Assembly (NCBI GenBank): GCA_945829225.1
Contig: CALZTY010000010.1
Location: 1-62,526 of the forward strand
From: an uncultured Bacteroidales bacterium
Lineage (GTDB): Bacteria; Bacteroidota; Bacteroidia; Bacteroidales; Muribaculaceae
Direction of reading: 5' to 3'
Length of the DNA stretch: 62,526 nucleotides
Every line of letters begins with the position of its first letter. Position 1 is the stretch's first letter. Shown piece after piece: positions 53,877-62,526 of this stretch. The notes below the pieces were generated by a model, which was given only the letters and a program-made list of their open reading frames with translations, was not told the DNA's origin and did not search any database. The translations under genes and the position numbers were made by a program.

Positions 53877-53910
53877 TCCCCGAGAAGTAGCGATTTTGCA
53901 CAGTCGGGGA
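53877..53910. repeat. Inverted repeat around the ctpA -33 box
   Basis: TCCCCGA (53877-53883) and TCGGGGA (53904-53910) flank the TTTG at 53895-53898. It could be an operator, or a weak terminator of the flippase operon; no T-run follows on the plus strand. Confidence 0.5.
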
Positions 53911-53926
53911 AAAATGCGTAATTTTG
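53895..53926 (+). promoter_or_regulatory. Promoter of ctpA-mfd
   Basis: -33 TTTG (53895-53898), 20 bp, -7 TAATTTTG (53919-53926). Start predicted near 53930, 16 nt before the ATG at 53946. Confidence 0.75.
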
Positions 53927-53945
53927 TGAGTTATTTGATACGAAG

Positions 53946-55592
53946 ATGAAAAAGATATTAATCATAATTGGGCTGAGCATGGCGGTATGTGTCGCTATGT
54001 CGGCAGGGAATACACGCGGTGACGCATCGCGTAACATCAAGATTTTCAACAATATATTCCGCGAATTGCAAGCCGGATATGTCGACACCTTCGACATCGA
54101 TGCAGTGACTCGCACCGCCATCGATGCGATGCTGGCGCAGATCGACCCCTACACCGAGTACTTCTCGCCCGAAGAATTGGATGAATTGACAACTCTCTCG
54201 GAGGGCAGTTACAGCGGCATCGGCTCATATATCGGACAGCAGAACGGACGGGTATACTTCTCAGAGCCGGTGTGGGGCTCGCCCTCGCGCCTCGCCGGCA
54301 TACGCCACGGCGATGTCATCCTGTCGATCGACGGTGTCGCTGTGGATAGCGGCACCCCCACCGATGTAGTGTCGCGCAAACTGCGCGGGCCGAAGGGTAC
54401 CATGGTGAGCATCAAGGTGCGACGCCCCTGGGTCGAAGATTCAATCCTCACCTTCGATATCCGGCGCGATGACATCAAGGTTAATCCCGTGCCTTATTAC
54501 GGTGTGGACAGCGCCGGAGTGGGCTACATAAAATTAACAACATTTAATAATAATAGCGCCGAGGCTGTGGGGCGTGCACTGACCGAGATGAAGGCAAACC
54601 CGGCTCTGCGCGGGGTAATCCTCGACTTGCGCGACAATGGCGGCGGCTTGTTGGAGAGCGCCGTGGAGATAGTGGGTCACTTCGTGCCCAAGGGCACCGA
54701 GGTGGTGCGTACACGAGGCGCCGACCCCACAAACCAGAAGATTTATCGCACTACACGCAAGCCCATAGACACCAAGATACCTGTGGTGGTGATGATTAAT
54801 GAGAACTCTGCATCATCGTCAGAGGTGGTAGCCGGTGCCTTGCAAGACCTCGACCGCGCCGTGATTGTAGGCATGCGGTCGTATGGCAAGGGCTTGGTGC
54901 AGAACGCACGCCCGATTGTCGGCGGAGGCATGCTCAAGGTGACTGTGGCTCGGTATTATATACCCAGCGGTCGCCTCATTCAGGCATACACATACAGCCA
55001 TCGACGCGACGACAACTCGCCGATGCGTATTCCCGACAGCCTCACCCGCGTGTGGCACACGGCAGCCGGGCGCGAGGTGCGCGATGGCGGTGGCATCACC
55101 CCCGAGGTGCTCGTGTCAGATACCACGATGAACTCACTGTTATATAGTCTGCACACAGACAATTGGATTAATGACTATGCCAATCATTTTCGCGCTCATC
55201 ACGACAGCATCTCGCTGCAATGGCAGGTTACCGACTCCCTGTTCAATGATTTCAAGGCTTTTATCGATCCGGAGCGGCTCAAGTATGATATGCGAGTGGA
55301 GTATGGCATCAAATTTCTGCGTCAAGCCGCCGAAGTCGAGGGATATATGAACGACAGCGTGTCGGCACAGTTGGATTTGCTTGCCGGCATATTGCGCCAC
55401 AACCTCGACCACGACCTCGAATTCAACCGCGCCCACATCACCAAGTGGCTCGACATATACATTAACCAGCGCTACTTCGACGACAGCCGCGTCGAGGAAG
55501 TATCGCTACGCTACGACTTGGAGGCAGACACCGCTCGCGCCGTGTTGCTCGATACCCCGCGCTACACGCGCTTGCTATCCCCGGCAAAATAA
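53946..55592 (+). CDS. S41 C-terminal processing protease (CtpA-type)
   Basis: 548 residues: signal peptide (KKILIIIGLSMAVCVAMSAG), PDZ domain (about 85-160, SYSGIGSYI...LAGIRHGDVILSIDGVAV) and S41 catalytic core with NENSASSSEVVAGALQD (nucleophile Ser290) and MRSYGKGLVQ (general base Lys315). A C-terminal helical region of ~170 residues follows. It degrades or trims envelope proteins in the periplasm. First gene of the unit with mfd. Confidence 0.95.
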   Translation: MKKILIIIGLSMAVCVAMSAGNTRGDASRNIKIFNNIFRELQAGYVDTFDIDAVTRTAIDAMLAQIDPYTEYFSPEELDELTTLSEGSYSGIGSYIGQQNGRVYFSEPVWGSPSRLAGIRHGDVILSIDGVAVDSGTPTDVVSRKLRGPKGTMVSIKVRRPWVEDSILTFDIRRDDIKVNPVPYYGVDSAGVGYIKLTTFNNNSAEAVGRALTEMKANPALRGVILDLRDNGGGLLESAVEIVGHFVPKGTEVVRTRGADPTNQKIYRTTRKPIDTKIPVVVMINENSASSSEVVAGALQDLDRAVIVGMRSYGKGLVQNARPIVGGGMLKVTVARYYIPSGRLIQAYTYSHRRDDNSPMRIPDSLTRVWHTAAGREVRDGGGITPEVLVSDTTMNSLLYSLHTDNWINDYANHFRAHHDSISLQWQVTDSLFNDFKAFIDPERLKYDMRVEYGIKFLRQAAEVEGYMNDSVSAQLDLLAGILRHNLDHDLEFNRAHITKWLDIYINQRYFDDSRVEEVSLRYDLEADTARAVLLDTPRYTRLLSPAK

Positions 55593-55597
55593 CGAAT

Positions 55598-58500
55598 ATG
55601 GCACTCACCATCAATGATATACGACAGCAATTAGTGGGCGAGGCTCGCCTGCGAGCCATCGAGGCGCTGATTGGCGGCAAACATAGCCACGCACAACTAT
55701 GCTCCTTGGCGGGGTCGGCACCGGCGATGGTGCTCGCGTCGCTGCCGGCGGGCAAAGTGCCCGTGATGGTAGTGGGCAGCGACCCCGACGATGCCGGATA
55801 CCTGTATCACGACCTGGCACGCATCCTCGGCGAAGATGCCGTGGTGTATTTTCCCTCGGGCTATCGACGCGACATACGTTATGGGCAAGTGGACGCGCCC
55901 TCGGTGGTGTTGCGTACCGAGTGCTTGCGTCGCTTAGGCGCCGGCGATACCACACTGCGCTTCGTAGTGACCTCGCCCGAGGCGCTCGCCGAGCAAGTGG
56001 CTCCGCGTAGCGAAGTCGCCGCCGACACCATCTCGCTCTCCACCGGCACCAAGATGAGCCTCACCGACCTGCAACAACGCTTCCGCGACAAGGGCTTTGT
56101 CGAGGTGGATTATGTGTACGAACCGGGGCAATTTGCCGTGCGCGGCTCCATCGTCGATATCTTCGGCTACGGTGCCGAGTTGCCGTTCCGCTTGGACTTC
56201 TTCGGTGAGGAACTCGACTCGATACGCGCCTTCAACATCGAGACCCAACTCTCGGAGTCGCGCTTGCAACATATCGACATTGTGGCAGACATCGAGAGCC
56301 GCACCACCGAGCGCGGGCTGTCGATGCTCGAGTATATCGACCCGACGACACTCATCGTCATCCGCGAGCCCGAGCGCATCGCCGAGCGCATCGCCGAGAT
56401 TGCGGCAGCGCATCCTGCCGACAATGCCGTAGTTGCCGGCGACTTTGATGCCTCGGCATTCGACCGCGTGGTCGACGCCGACGCCTTTGCCCGTCATTTG
56501 AGCGGCTTCGCTCGCCTATATATCACCGCAGCACCTCCACAGCCCGGTGCCGAGGCAGTCATCGACTTCGGCTGCTCGCCCCAAGGACTGTATCACAAGA
56601 ACTTTGACCTCATCGCCAAGGATTTCACCCGCTTGCTCGCCGAGGGCTATCGCCTGTATATCCTCAGCGACAATGCCAAGCAATTTGACCGCTTGCGCGC
56701 CATATTTGCCGACCGCGGCGATGCCATCGACTTCACCGCCGTCGACAGCACCCTCCACCAGGGCTTTGTCGACCCGCTGACCAAGATGTGCGTGTTCACC
56801 GACCACCAAATATTCGACCGCTTCCACAAGTACACCCTGCGCAGCGACCGCGCACGCTCGGGCAAGTTGGCGATGTCTATTAAGGAACTCAATGCCCTGG
56901 AAGTCGGCGACTATGTGGTGCATCTCGACCACGGCGTGGGTAAGTTTGCCGGACTGCTGCGCACCGACGTGGGCGGTCACCCCCAAGAGATGATTAAACT
57001 CGTCTACCAAAACAACGACATCATCTTTGTATCCATCCACTCTCTACACAAGTTGTCGAAGTACCGTGGCAAGGAAGGCGTGCCGCCCAAACTCAACCGC
57101 ATCGGCTCGGGGCAGTGGAATAAGGTCAAGGAACGCACCAAGGCAAAACTCAAGGATATTGCCCGCGACCTCATCATGCTATATGCTCGGCGGCGCCAGG
57201 AGCGAGGCTTTGCCTTCTCGCCCGACACCTATATGCAACAAGAATTGGAGGCATCGTTCATCTACGAGGACACCCCCGACCAACTCACCGCCACACGCGC
57301 CGTCAAGGCAGACATGGAGAGCGACAAGCCTATGGACCGCCTCATCTGCGGCGATGTGGGCTTCGGCAAGACCGAGATCGCCATCCGCGCCGCCTTCAAG
57401 GCAGCCACCGACGGCAAGCAAGTGGCTGTGCTGGTGCCCACCACAGTGCTGGCGTTCCAACACTTCAACACCTTCAGCGAGCGCTTGCACGACTTCCCCG
57501 TGCGCGTGGATTACCTGTCGCGTGCTCGCTCGCCCAAGCAAGTCAAGGAAATCCTCGCCGACCTTGCCGACGGCAAGATAGATATCATCATAGGCACACA
57601 CAAACTCATCGGTAAGACCGTCAAATTCAAGGACTTGGGCTTGCTCATCGTTGACGAGGAGCAGAAATTCGGTGTCGCTGTCAAGGAGCGTCTCAAGCAG
57701 ATGCGTGTCAATGTCGACACGCTCACCATGAGCGCCACGCCTATCCCGCGCACCCTGCAATTCTCGCTGATGGGTGCCCGCGACCTCTCGGCAATCACCA
57801 CACCGCCCGCCAACCGCTATCCTATCGTCACCACAGTCACCACCCTCGACGATGATATGGTCGCCGAGGCTATCAACTTCGAGATGTCGCGCGGCGGACA
57901 GGTGTTCATCGTCAACCATCGCATCGAGGGACTTTATACCTTGGAGAATATGGTGAAACGCCTGGTGCCCGACGCTCGCACCGTGGTGGCGCATGGGCAG
58001 ATGCCGCCCGAGCAATTGGAGAAGGCTATTGTCGACTTCGCCGCCCACGACTACGACGTATTGTTGTCGACCACCATCATCGAGAGCGGTGTGGATATGC
58101 CGCGCGTGAATACCATAATCATCAACAATGCCCAAAACTTCGGACTGAGCGAACTGCACCAGTTGCGCGGGCGCGTGGGACGCAGTTCGCGCAAGGCATT
58201 CTGCTACCTCGCCGTGCCCGCCGGTGCTCCGCTGAGCGATGTGGCTCGCCGCCGCTTGCAAGCCATCGAGAGTTTTGCCGACCTTGGCTCGGGCATACAG
58301 ATAGCCATGCAGGACCTCGACATCCGCGGTGCCGGCAACCTCTTGGGCGCCGAGCAGAGCGGTTTCATCGCCGACCTGGGCTACGAGACCTATCAGAAAA
58401 TCCTCAAAGAGGCTGTCACCGAATTGCGCACCGAGGAATTTGCCGACTTGGAGACCGCCGACAACGACATCAACGACAGCGAGGACTTTGTCGCCGAGTG

Positions 58501-58954
58501 CACCATCGAGTGCGACATGGAATTGTCGCTACCGGCAACCTATGTGCCACAAGCATCAGAGCGCATCGCCTTGTATCAAGAACTCGACAGCATCGAGCGC
58601 GACGACGCCATCGAGGCGTTTGCTTCGCGATTGCGCGACCGCTTCGGACCCCTTCCCGAGGTCACCCGACAGTTGCTGCAAGTGCCTCGGTTGCGACGCT
58701 TGGCACGTCACCTCGGCATCGAGAAGGTCAACCTGCGCGGCGGTGTCATGTACATATACTTTGTGGGCGACGAAAACAAGGCATACTATATGTCACCGAT
58801 GTTCGGGCGCATACTCTCCTACCTCAATTTGCACCCGCAACGCGTGCATATACGCCAAAACTCCGCCCGCCGCAGTTTTGCCATCGACAATGTCAACGCC
58901 ATCGACACTGCGGTGAACATTTTTGAAGAAATACTCACACTTCCGTCTGTATGA
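55598..58954 (+). CDS. mfd: Transcription-repair coupling factor
   Basis: Removes RNA polymerase stalled at lesions and recruits UvrA. The N-terminal UvrB-like module (about 1-330) is followed by the RNA-polymerase interaction domain (about 435-520, VGDYVVHLDHGVGKFAGL), then the RecG-like translocase with Walker A GDVGFGKTE (585-593), motif II VDEEQKFGV, and motif VI QLRGRVGRSSRKAFCYL, ending with the TRCF C-terminal domain (about 950-1090). 1118 residues, typical. It overlaps the next gene as ATGA. Confidence 0.97.
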   Translation: MALTINDIRQQLVGEARLRAIEALIGGKHSHAQLCSLAGSAPAMVLASLPAGKVPVMVVGSDPDDAGYLYHDLARILGEDAVVYFPSGYRRDIRYGQVDAPSVVLRTECLRRLGAGDTTLRFVVTSPEALAEQVAPRSEVAADTISLSTGTKMSLTDLQQRFRDKGFVEVDYVYEPGQFAVRGSIVDIFGYGAELPFRLDFFGEELDSIRAFNIETQLSESRLQHIDIVADIESRTTERGLSMLEYIDPTTLIVIREPERIAERIAEIAAAHPADNAVVAGDFDASAFDRVVDADAFARHLSGFARLYITAAPPQPGAEAVIDFGCSPQGLYHKNFDLIAKDFTRLLAEGYRLYILSDNAKQFDRLRAIFADRGDAIDFTAVDSTLHQGFVDPLTKMCVFTDHQIFDRFHKYTLRSDRARSGKLAMSIKELNALEVGDYVVHLDHGVGKFAGLLRTDVGGHPQEMIKLVYQNNDIIFVSIHSLHKLSKYRGKEGVPPKLNRIGSGQWNKVKERTKAKLKDIARDLIMLYARRRQERGFAFSPDTYMQQELEASFIYEDTPDQLTATRAVKADMESDKPMDRLICGDVGFGKTEIAIRAAFKAATDGKQVAVLVPTTVLAFQHFNTFSERLHDFPVRVDYLSRARSPKQVKEILADLADGKIDIIIGTHKLIGKTVKFKDLGLLIVDEEQKFGVAVKERLKQMRVNVDTLTMSATPIPRTLQFSLMGARDLSAITTPPANRYPIVTTVTTLDDDMVAEAINFEMSRGGQVFIVNHRIEGLYTLENMVKRLVPDARTVVAHGQMPPEQLEKAIVDFAAHDYDVLLSTTIIESGVDMPRVNTIIINNAQNFGLSELHQLRGRVGRSSRKAFCYLAVPAGAPLSDVARRRLQAIESFADLGSGIQIAMQDLDIRGAGNLLGAEQSGFIADLGYETYQKILKEAVTELRTEEFADLETADNDINDSEDFVAECTIECDMELSLPATYVPQASERIALYQELDSIERDDAIEAFASRLRDRFGPLPEVTRQLLQVPRLRRLARHLGIEKVNLRGGVMYIYFVGDENKAYYMSPMFGRILSYLNLHPQRVHIRQNSARRSFAIDNVNAIDTAVNIFEEILTLPSV

Positions 58955-60642
58955 AAAAGATATTTAGCGACCCTAAGCAATTATTCTATTGGCTGTTAAT
59001 TGCGTTGACCACTATCGGCGCCATCGGTTGGTTGGTAAATACATGGTATTATAGCGACGACTACTGCTACTCGCGAGAAGTTGTGGGTAACGAAGAATTT
59101 TGGGACTGTGTGGGCGAACCGATTACCTCATGGAATCAGGTGATGCCCTCGGTAGTCAACCACTACTTATACCTCAACGGACGCTTGGCAAATGCGGTCC
59201 TATTCCCTTTACAAATGTTTCCGCGCTGGGTGGGCATGGGCATCGCCGGAGCGCTTATCGGTGTGTTTCTTTGGGTGCTTTACCATGTAGGGCGTCTCGA
59301 CCGCTCGCGTGTGTCGTTGCGCTGGCTCACATTGGGACCTGCGCTACTGTGGATAGTGTTGCCGTGGTATGAGAACTTCCAATCAATGGCATACCAATAT
59401 AATTATGTGCCGGCGTCGATATGTATGCTCACGGTGCTATACTTGATGCGCGATGCAGCGGCTCTGTCACGGCGGAGGCTGTGGATTGCGGTCGTTGCCG
59501 GTGTATTCACCGGATTGCTCCACGAGGGCTTTGCCGGCACGCTGGGTGTGGCTCTGTGTGTGATGTGGCTCATGGAACGCGGTGTGGCACGGCGACGCAT
59601 CGGCTATGTCATCATCGCTACCGGTATTGGCATGGCAGTGTGTGTGCTTTCGGGCACTATTGCTCGCATCTCCAATAGTGTCGACGAGCACAATGGTTGG
59701 TATCTTAGATATATGATTACACGCTACCTGCAGCACCTGTGGATGCTATGGCTCGCCCTGGGGCTGTGGGCGCTCTATGCATGGCGACACCGTGGCACCG
59801 ACAGCCTGCGTCGCCTCAACCATGTGGCGCTACCCTTGCTCGCCGGCATCGTTGCCAATCTCGCCATCGCCATAGTGATGCAAACCAAGGGGCGCGTGCT
59901 GTGGCCGGCGATGCTTTGTTGCATCGTGCTCATCATGATTATAGCCTCGGAGTGGATAGGCTCCACGCGTCCGCGTCGCGGAGCAGTGATAGTGATGTCA
60001 GTGGCAACCGCCCTGTATGCCCTGTGGCTCGGTGGCGTGGTCTATTGGGAGTGTCGCGTCAGCGAGATGCAACGCAACTTTGCCGAGCGCGCCTCGCAAC
60101 CCGGGGTTGCCGGCTCCTCGGTGGCTTTCACCGATATGGATACTATGAAGGTGCCATTCTGGACCATGGAATTGGCTACAAATGAGCAATATGAGTGTGC
60201 CTTCTTCGGCATGACGGTCGACAGCCACTTCCGCATCTCGGGCACGGGTATGATGGCGATTTATATGCCTATGTCGTGCCAAGGCAAGACCTACGAGGAG
60301 TTTGACACCGTCCCCGGCACCGCCGGAATGCGCGGGCATCATCCCTACCTTGCCGTCGACAGCCTCTATGGCGAGCCATCGCAATATATGGGCTTGACGA
60401 CCTACCGCAACAACGCCCTACTCACCCTGGGCGAGCCTACAATCGAGTGCACACCCATCGAGCGTGCCGCTTTTTGGATCAAAAAGAAATTAGGCATAGA
60501 TGTCTACCACATCAAACAATTTTACATCATCTATCCGGTGACAGTCGATGGTGTGCAGCGAGGCAGAGTATTCATCGGTAACTTACCCATTGGATTCAAT
60601 AACCGCGAAGTGCTGAGAATTGACTATGCAGACGAATTGTAA
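58951..60642 (+). CDS. Polytopic membrane protein (DUF6056-like), tandem copy 1
   Basis: 563 residues with about ten membrane helices in the first 350, then a ~190-residue soluble C-terminal domain. A conserved acidic pair near the first helix, WYYSDDYCYS (32-41), and the loop NFQSMAYQYNYVP (142-154) recall GT-C-type glycosyltransferases and the DUF6056 family, so a role in glycan transfer is possible (inference). It overlaps mfd by 4 bp and its own paralogue by 17 bp. Confidence 0.65.
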   Translation: MKKIFSDPKQLFYWLLIALTTIGAIGWLVNTWYYSDDYCYSREVVGNEEFWDCVGEPITSWNQVMPSVVNHYLYLNGRLANAVLFPLQMFPRWVGMGIAGALIGVFLWVLYHVGRLDRSRVSLRWLTLGPALLWIVLPWYENFQSMAYQYNYVPASICMLTVLYLMRDAAALSRRRLWIAVVAGVFTGLLHEGFAGTLGVALCVMWLMERGVARRRIGYVIIATGIGMAVCVLSGTIARISNSVDEHNGWYLRYMITRYLQHLWMLWLALGLWALYAWRHRGTDSLRRLNHVALPLLAGIVANLAIAIVMQTKGRVLWPAMLCCIVLIMIIASEWIGSTRPRRGAVIVMSVATALYALWLGGVVYWECRVSEMQRNFAERASQPGVAGSSVAFTDMDTMKVPFWTMELATNEQYECAFFGMTVDSHFRISGTGMMAIYMPMSCQGKTYEEFDTVPGTAGMRGHHPYLAVDSLYGEPSQYMGLTTYRNNALLTLGEPTIECTPIERAAFWIKKKLGIDVYHIKQFYIIYPVTVDGVQRGRVFIGNLPIGFNNREVLRIDYADEL

Positions 60643-62311
60643 AAAATATTTCCTGTGGATATCCATCGCGCTGACCACTATCGGAGCCATTGGATGGTTG
60701 GTCAACACATGGTATTATAGCGACGACTTGTGCTACGCACAACAGGTTGATGACGACAGTTATTTTTGGGTATGTAACAGAGAACCCATCACTACATGGA
60801 GTCAGGTTTGGAGTTCAATTTTCTACCACTATATCCACGTTAACGGGCGCTTGGCTAATGCCGTTCTGTTCCCGCTGCAGATGTTTCCGCGCTGGATGGG
60901 CATGGGCATTGCCGGGGCGCTTATCGGTGTGCTATTGTGGTTGTTGTATCGATCCGGTCGGCTCGACCGCTCGCGTGTCTCCTTGCGCTGGATAGCGCTG
61001 GGGCCCGCCCTGCTTTGGCTCGCTTTGCCATGGTATGACAATTTCCAGTCAATGGCTTACCAATATAATTATGTGCCGCCATCGATATGTATGCTCACGG
61101 TGCTGTACTTGATGCGCGATGCCGCGATGCTGTCGCGGTGGAGGCTGTGGATAGCGGTCATTGCCGGGGCGCTCACCGGATTGCTTCACGAAGGCTTTGC
61201 CGGCACCTTAGGTGTGGCGTTGTGCGTGATGTGGCTCATGGAGCGCGGTGTGGCTCGTCGACGCATCGGCTATGTCATCATCGCCACCGCCGTGTGTATG
61301 GCTGTATGTGTAGTATCGGGCACTATCGAACGTATTGAGACTACAACCGCTGCCGTTGACTTAGGCAACCTTAAGTACTTATTAACAAACTATATTAAGC
61401 AATTATGGCCTCTGTGGACCGCAGCAATACTATGGTCAATATATGCGCATAAACACCGAGGCTCCCAGCGATTGAAACAACTCAACAAGGTAGCACTTCC
61501 GATACTTGCCGGAGCGCTTGTCAACATTGTTGCCTCTGCACTGTTACTATCCTCTCATCGAGTGCTATGGCCTTGCCATATATGTTGCATCGTGCTCATC
61601 ATGATTATTGCCTCGGAGTGGATCGGCTCCACGAGTCCACGTCGCGCGGCAGTGGTCGTGATGTCCGTGGCAACCGTCCTGTATGCCTTATGGCTCGGCA
61701 GCGTGGTCTATTGGGAATGTCGTGTCGGGGAGATGCAACGTAACTTCTTTGCACACTCCTCGCAGCCCGGCATTGCCCGCTCAGGAGTGTTGTATACCGA
61801 TATGGATACACTCAAGGTGCCTTTCTGGACCATGGAATTGGCGACCAACGATGGATATGAAATTTCTTTCTTTTCATTCGTTTTTTCCCAACACTTCAAT
61901 GCATCGACAAATTTAGACAATGAGCCTTTGGCTCTATTATTGCCTATGTCATGCCAAGGAAAGCCTTTTGAGCAATGGGACTCCATTCCCGGCACCGCTC
62001 ACATGCGTGGCAAGTATCCTTTTGTGGCTGTTGAAAGTATTGATGCTCGATTTGAAAAAGGACCTTTCGCTGAATATTACTGTAATATAGTACTTGAATT
62101 GGGCGAGCCGACAATCGAGTGCACACCCATCGAACTCGCGGCATATTGGCTCAAGCGACAGTTGGGCATCGACGTTGACCATATCGAGGTGCGTTGCACC
62201 GTATATCCCGTGACAGTCGCCGGTGTGCAACGAGGCAGGGTCTTCTTCAGAAAACTCCCCATCGGACTCAACAACCGCCAAGTGCTGCGCATAGACACCT
62301 GTCCCCGATAA
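60626..62311 (+). CDS. Polytopic membrane protein (DUF6056-like), tandem copy 2
   Basis: 561 residues, paralogue of the preceding gene over its whole length, with the same topology and the same acidic pair (WYYSDDLCY). The stretch matching copy 1 residues 187-224 is identical over 38 residues, whereas the loop after the seventh helix and parts of the soluble domain differ strongly. The ATG at 60626 is used; the frame continues to a TTG at 60620. Local composition becomes more AT-rich towards its divergent segments. Confidence 0.65.
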   Translation: MQTNCKKYFLWISIALTTIGAIGWLVNTWYYSDDLCYAQQVDDDSYFWVCNREPITTWSQVWSSIFYHYIHVNGRLANAVLFPLQMFPRWMGMGIAGALIGVLLWLLYRSGRLDRSRVSLRWIALGPALLWLALPWYDNFQSMAYQYNYVPPSICMLTVLYLMRDAAMLSRWRLWIAVIAGALTGLLHEGFAGTLGVALCVMWLMERGVARRRIGYVIIATAVCMAVCVVSGTIERIETTTAAVDLGNLKYLLTNYIKQLWPLWTAAILWSIYAHKHRGSQRLKQLNKVALPILAGALVNIVASALLLSSHRVLWPCHICCIVLIMIIASEWIGSTSPRRAAVVVMSVATVLYALWLGSVVYWECRVGEMQRNFFAHSSQPGIARSGVLYTDMDTLKVPFWTMELATNDGYEISFFSFVFSQHFNASTNLDNEPLALLLPMSCQGKPFEQWDSIPGTAHMRGKYPFVAVESIDARFEKGPFAEYYCNIVLELGEPTIECTPIELAAYWLKRQLGIDVDHIEVRCTVYPVTVAGVQRGRVFFRKLPIGLNNRQVLRIDTCPR

Positions 62312-62351
62312 CAAAATGATTGTGAGATAAATACAACAAGGGAGAAAATGT

Positions 62352-62526
62352 ATGAAAAAGAGTGGAATTGCTACTAATAACGGCTCATCTATTGTGCTCT
62401 ATATGTCAGATGATGGCAATACCCAACTTGAAGTAAAGTTGGAGAAAGATACCGTATGGCTTAATCGAGAACAAATAGCTCAACTTTATGGTAGAGATTA
62501 CAAGACAATAGCAAAACATATCAATA
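62352..62526 (+). CDS. RhuM-family (virulence/Fic-associated) protein, truncated by window end
   Basis: The first 58 codons are visible: MKKSGIATNNGSSIVLYMSDDG, then TQLEVKLEKDTVWLNREQIAQLYGRDYKTIAKHIN. The pattern DTVWLxxxQIAxLY...IxxHI is the start of RhuM family proteins, which often occur in accessory regions. AT-rich compared with the core. The rest lies beyond the right edge. Confidence 0.75.
   Translation, partial: MKKSGIATNNGSSIVLYMSDDGNTQLEVKLEKDTVWLNREQIAQLYGRDYKTIAKHIN

Overview
The window is about 62.5 kb of a Gram-negative Bacteroidota chromosome. It is most like a gut Bacteroidales of the Muribaculaceae type: it has a GC-rich core, DUF2851 and DUF4292 families, T9SS-like sorting domains, menaquinone synthesis, and Bacteroides-type promoters (TTTG, 19-21 bp, TAnnTTTG) in front of most transcription units. 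No Shine-Dalgarno sites stand out. The family-level assignment is inference from recollection of these gene families.

Layout. 1-344: a minus-strand tRNA array (Thr-TGT, Tyr-GTA, Gly-TCC, Thr-GGT), the arrangement usually followed by tuf, which would lie off the left edge. 595-4931: carA-carB. 4942-9517, minus: topA, an RluA-type pseudouridine synthase and a DUF2851 gene. 9668-11850 is the first accessory patch: a small TonB-C-domain protein, then an AT-rich Fic gene bracketed by two near-identical 94-bp palindromic repeats. 11850-13508: an AspT/YidE-type transporter. 13505-19388, minus: an AddA-like helicase-nuclease and a secreted endonuclease I. 19549-19619: tRNA-Cys. 19718-20602: menA. 20594-25857, minus: coaX, an outer-membrane barrel, lptC, a CNNM/CorC protein and a sensor kinase, all tightly packed.

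26146-44250 is one compact plus-strand run of 16 genes: rsmH-ftsL-ftsI-murE-mraY-murD-ftsW-murG-murC-ftsQ-ftsA-ftsZ, then a sirtuin, rbfA, a LolC/E-FtsX-type permease and a radical SAM protein. It makes peptidoglycan precursors and the divisome; mraZ and murF are not here. 44251-44882 is the second non-coding/accessory patch and the most unusual part of the window. It holds two convergent consensus promoters facing the same hairpin, then a third promoter whose transcript would begin with a roughly 70-nt near-perfect palindrome leading into an unrecognised 47-codon gene.

44883-53875: metG, ansA, a minimal sorting-domain protein, dut, a TPR protein, a DUF4292 lipoprotein, an EnvC-like degenerate LytM protein and a polysaccharide flippase. 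53946-62311: a CtpA-type protease, mfd, and two tandem paralogous membrane proteins. The right edge enters AT-richer DNA with the start of a RhuM-family gene.

No rRNA, CRISPR array, transposase or integrase was seen. All calls come from reading the sequence. Family names are recognition from motifs, not database searches.
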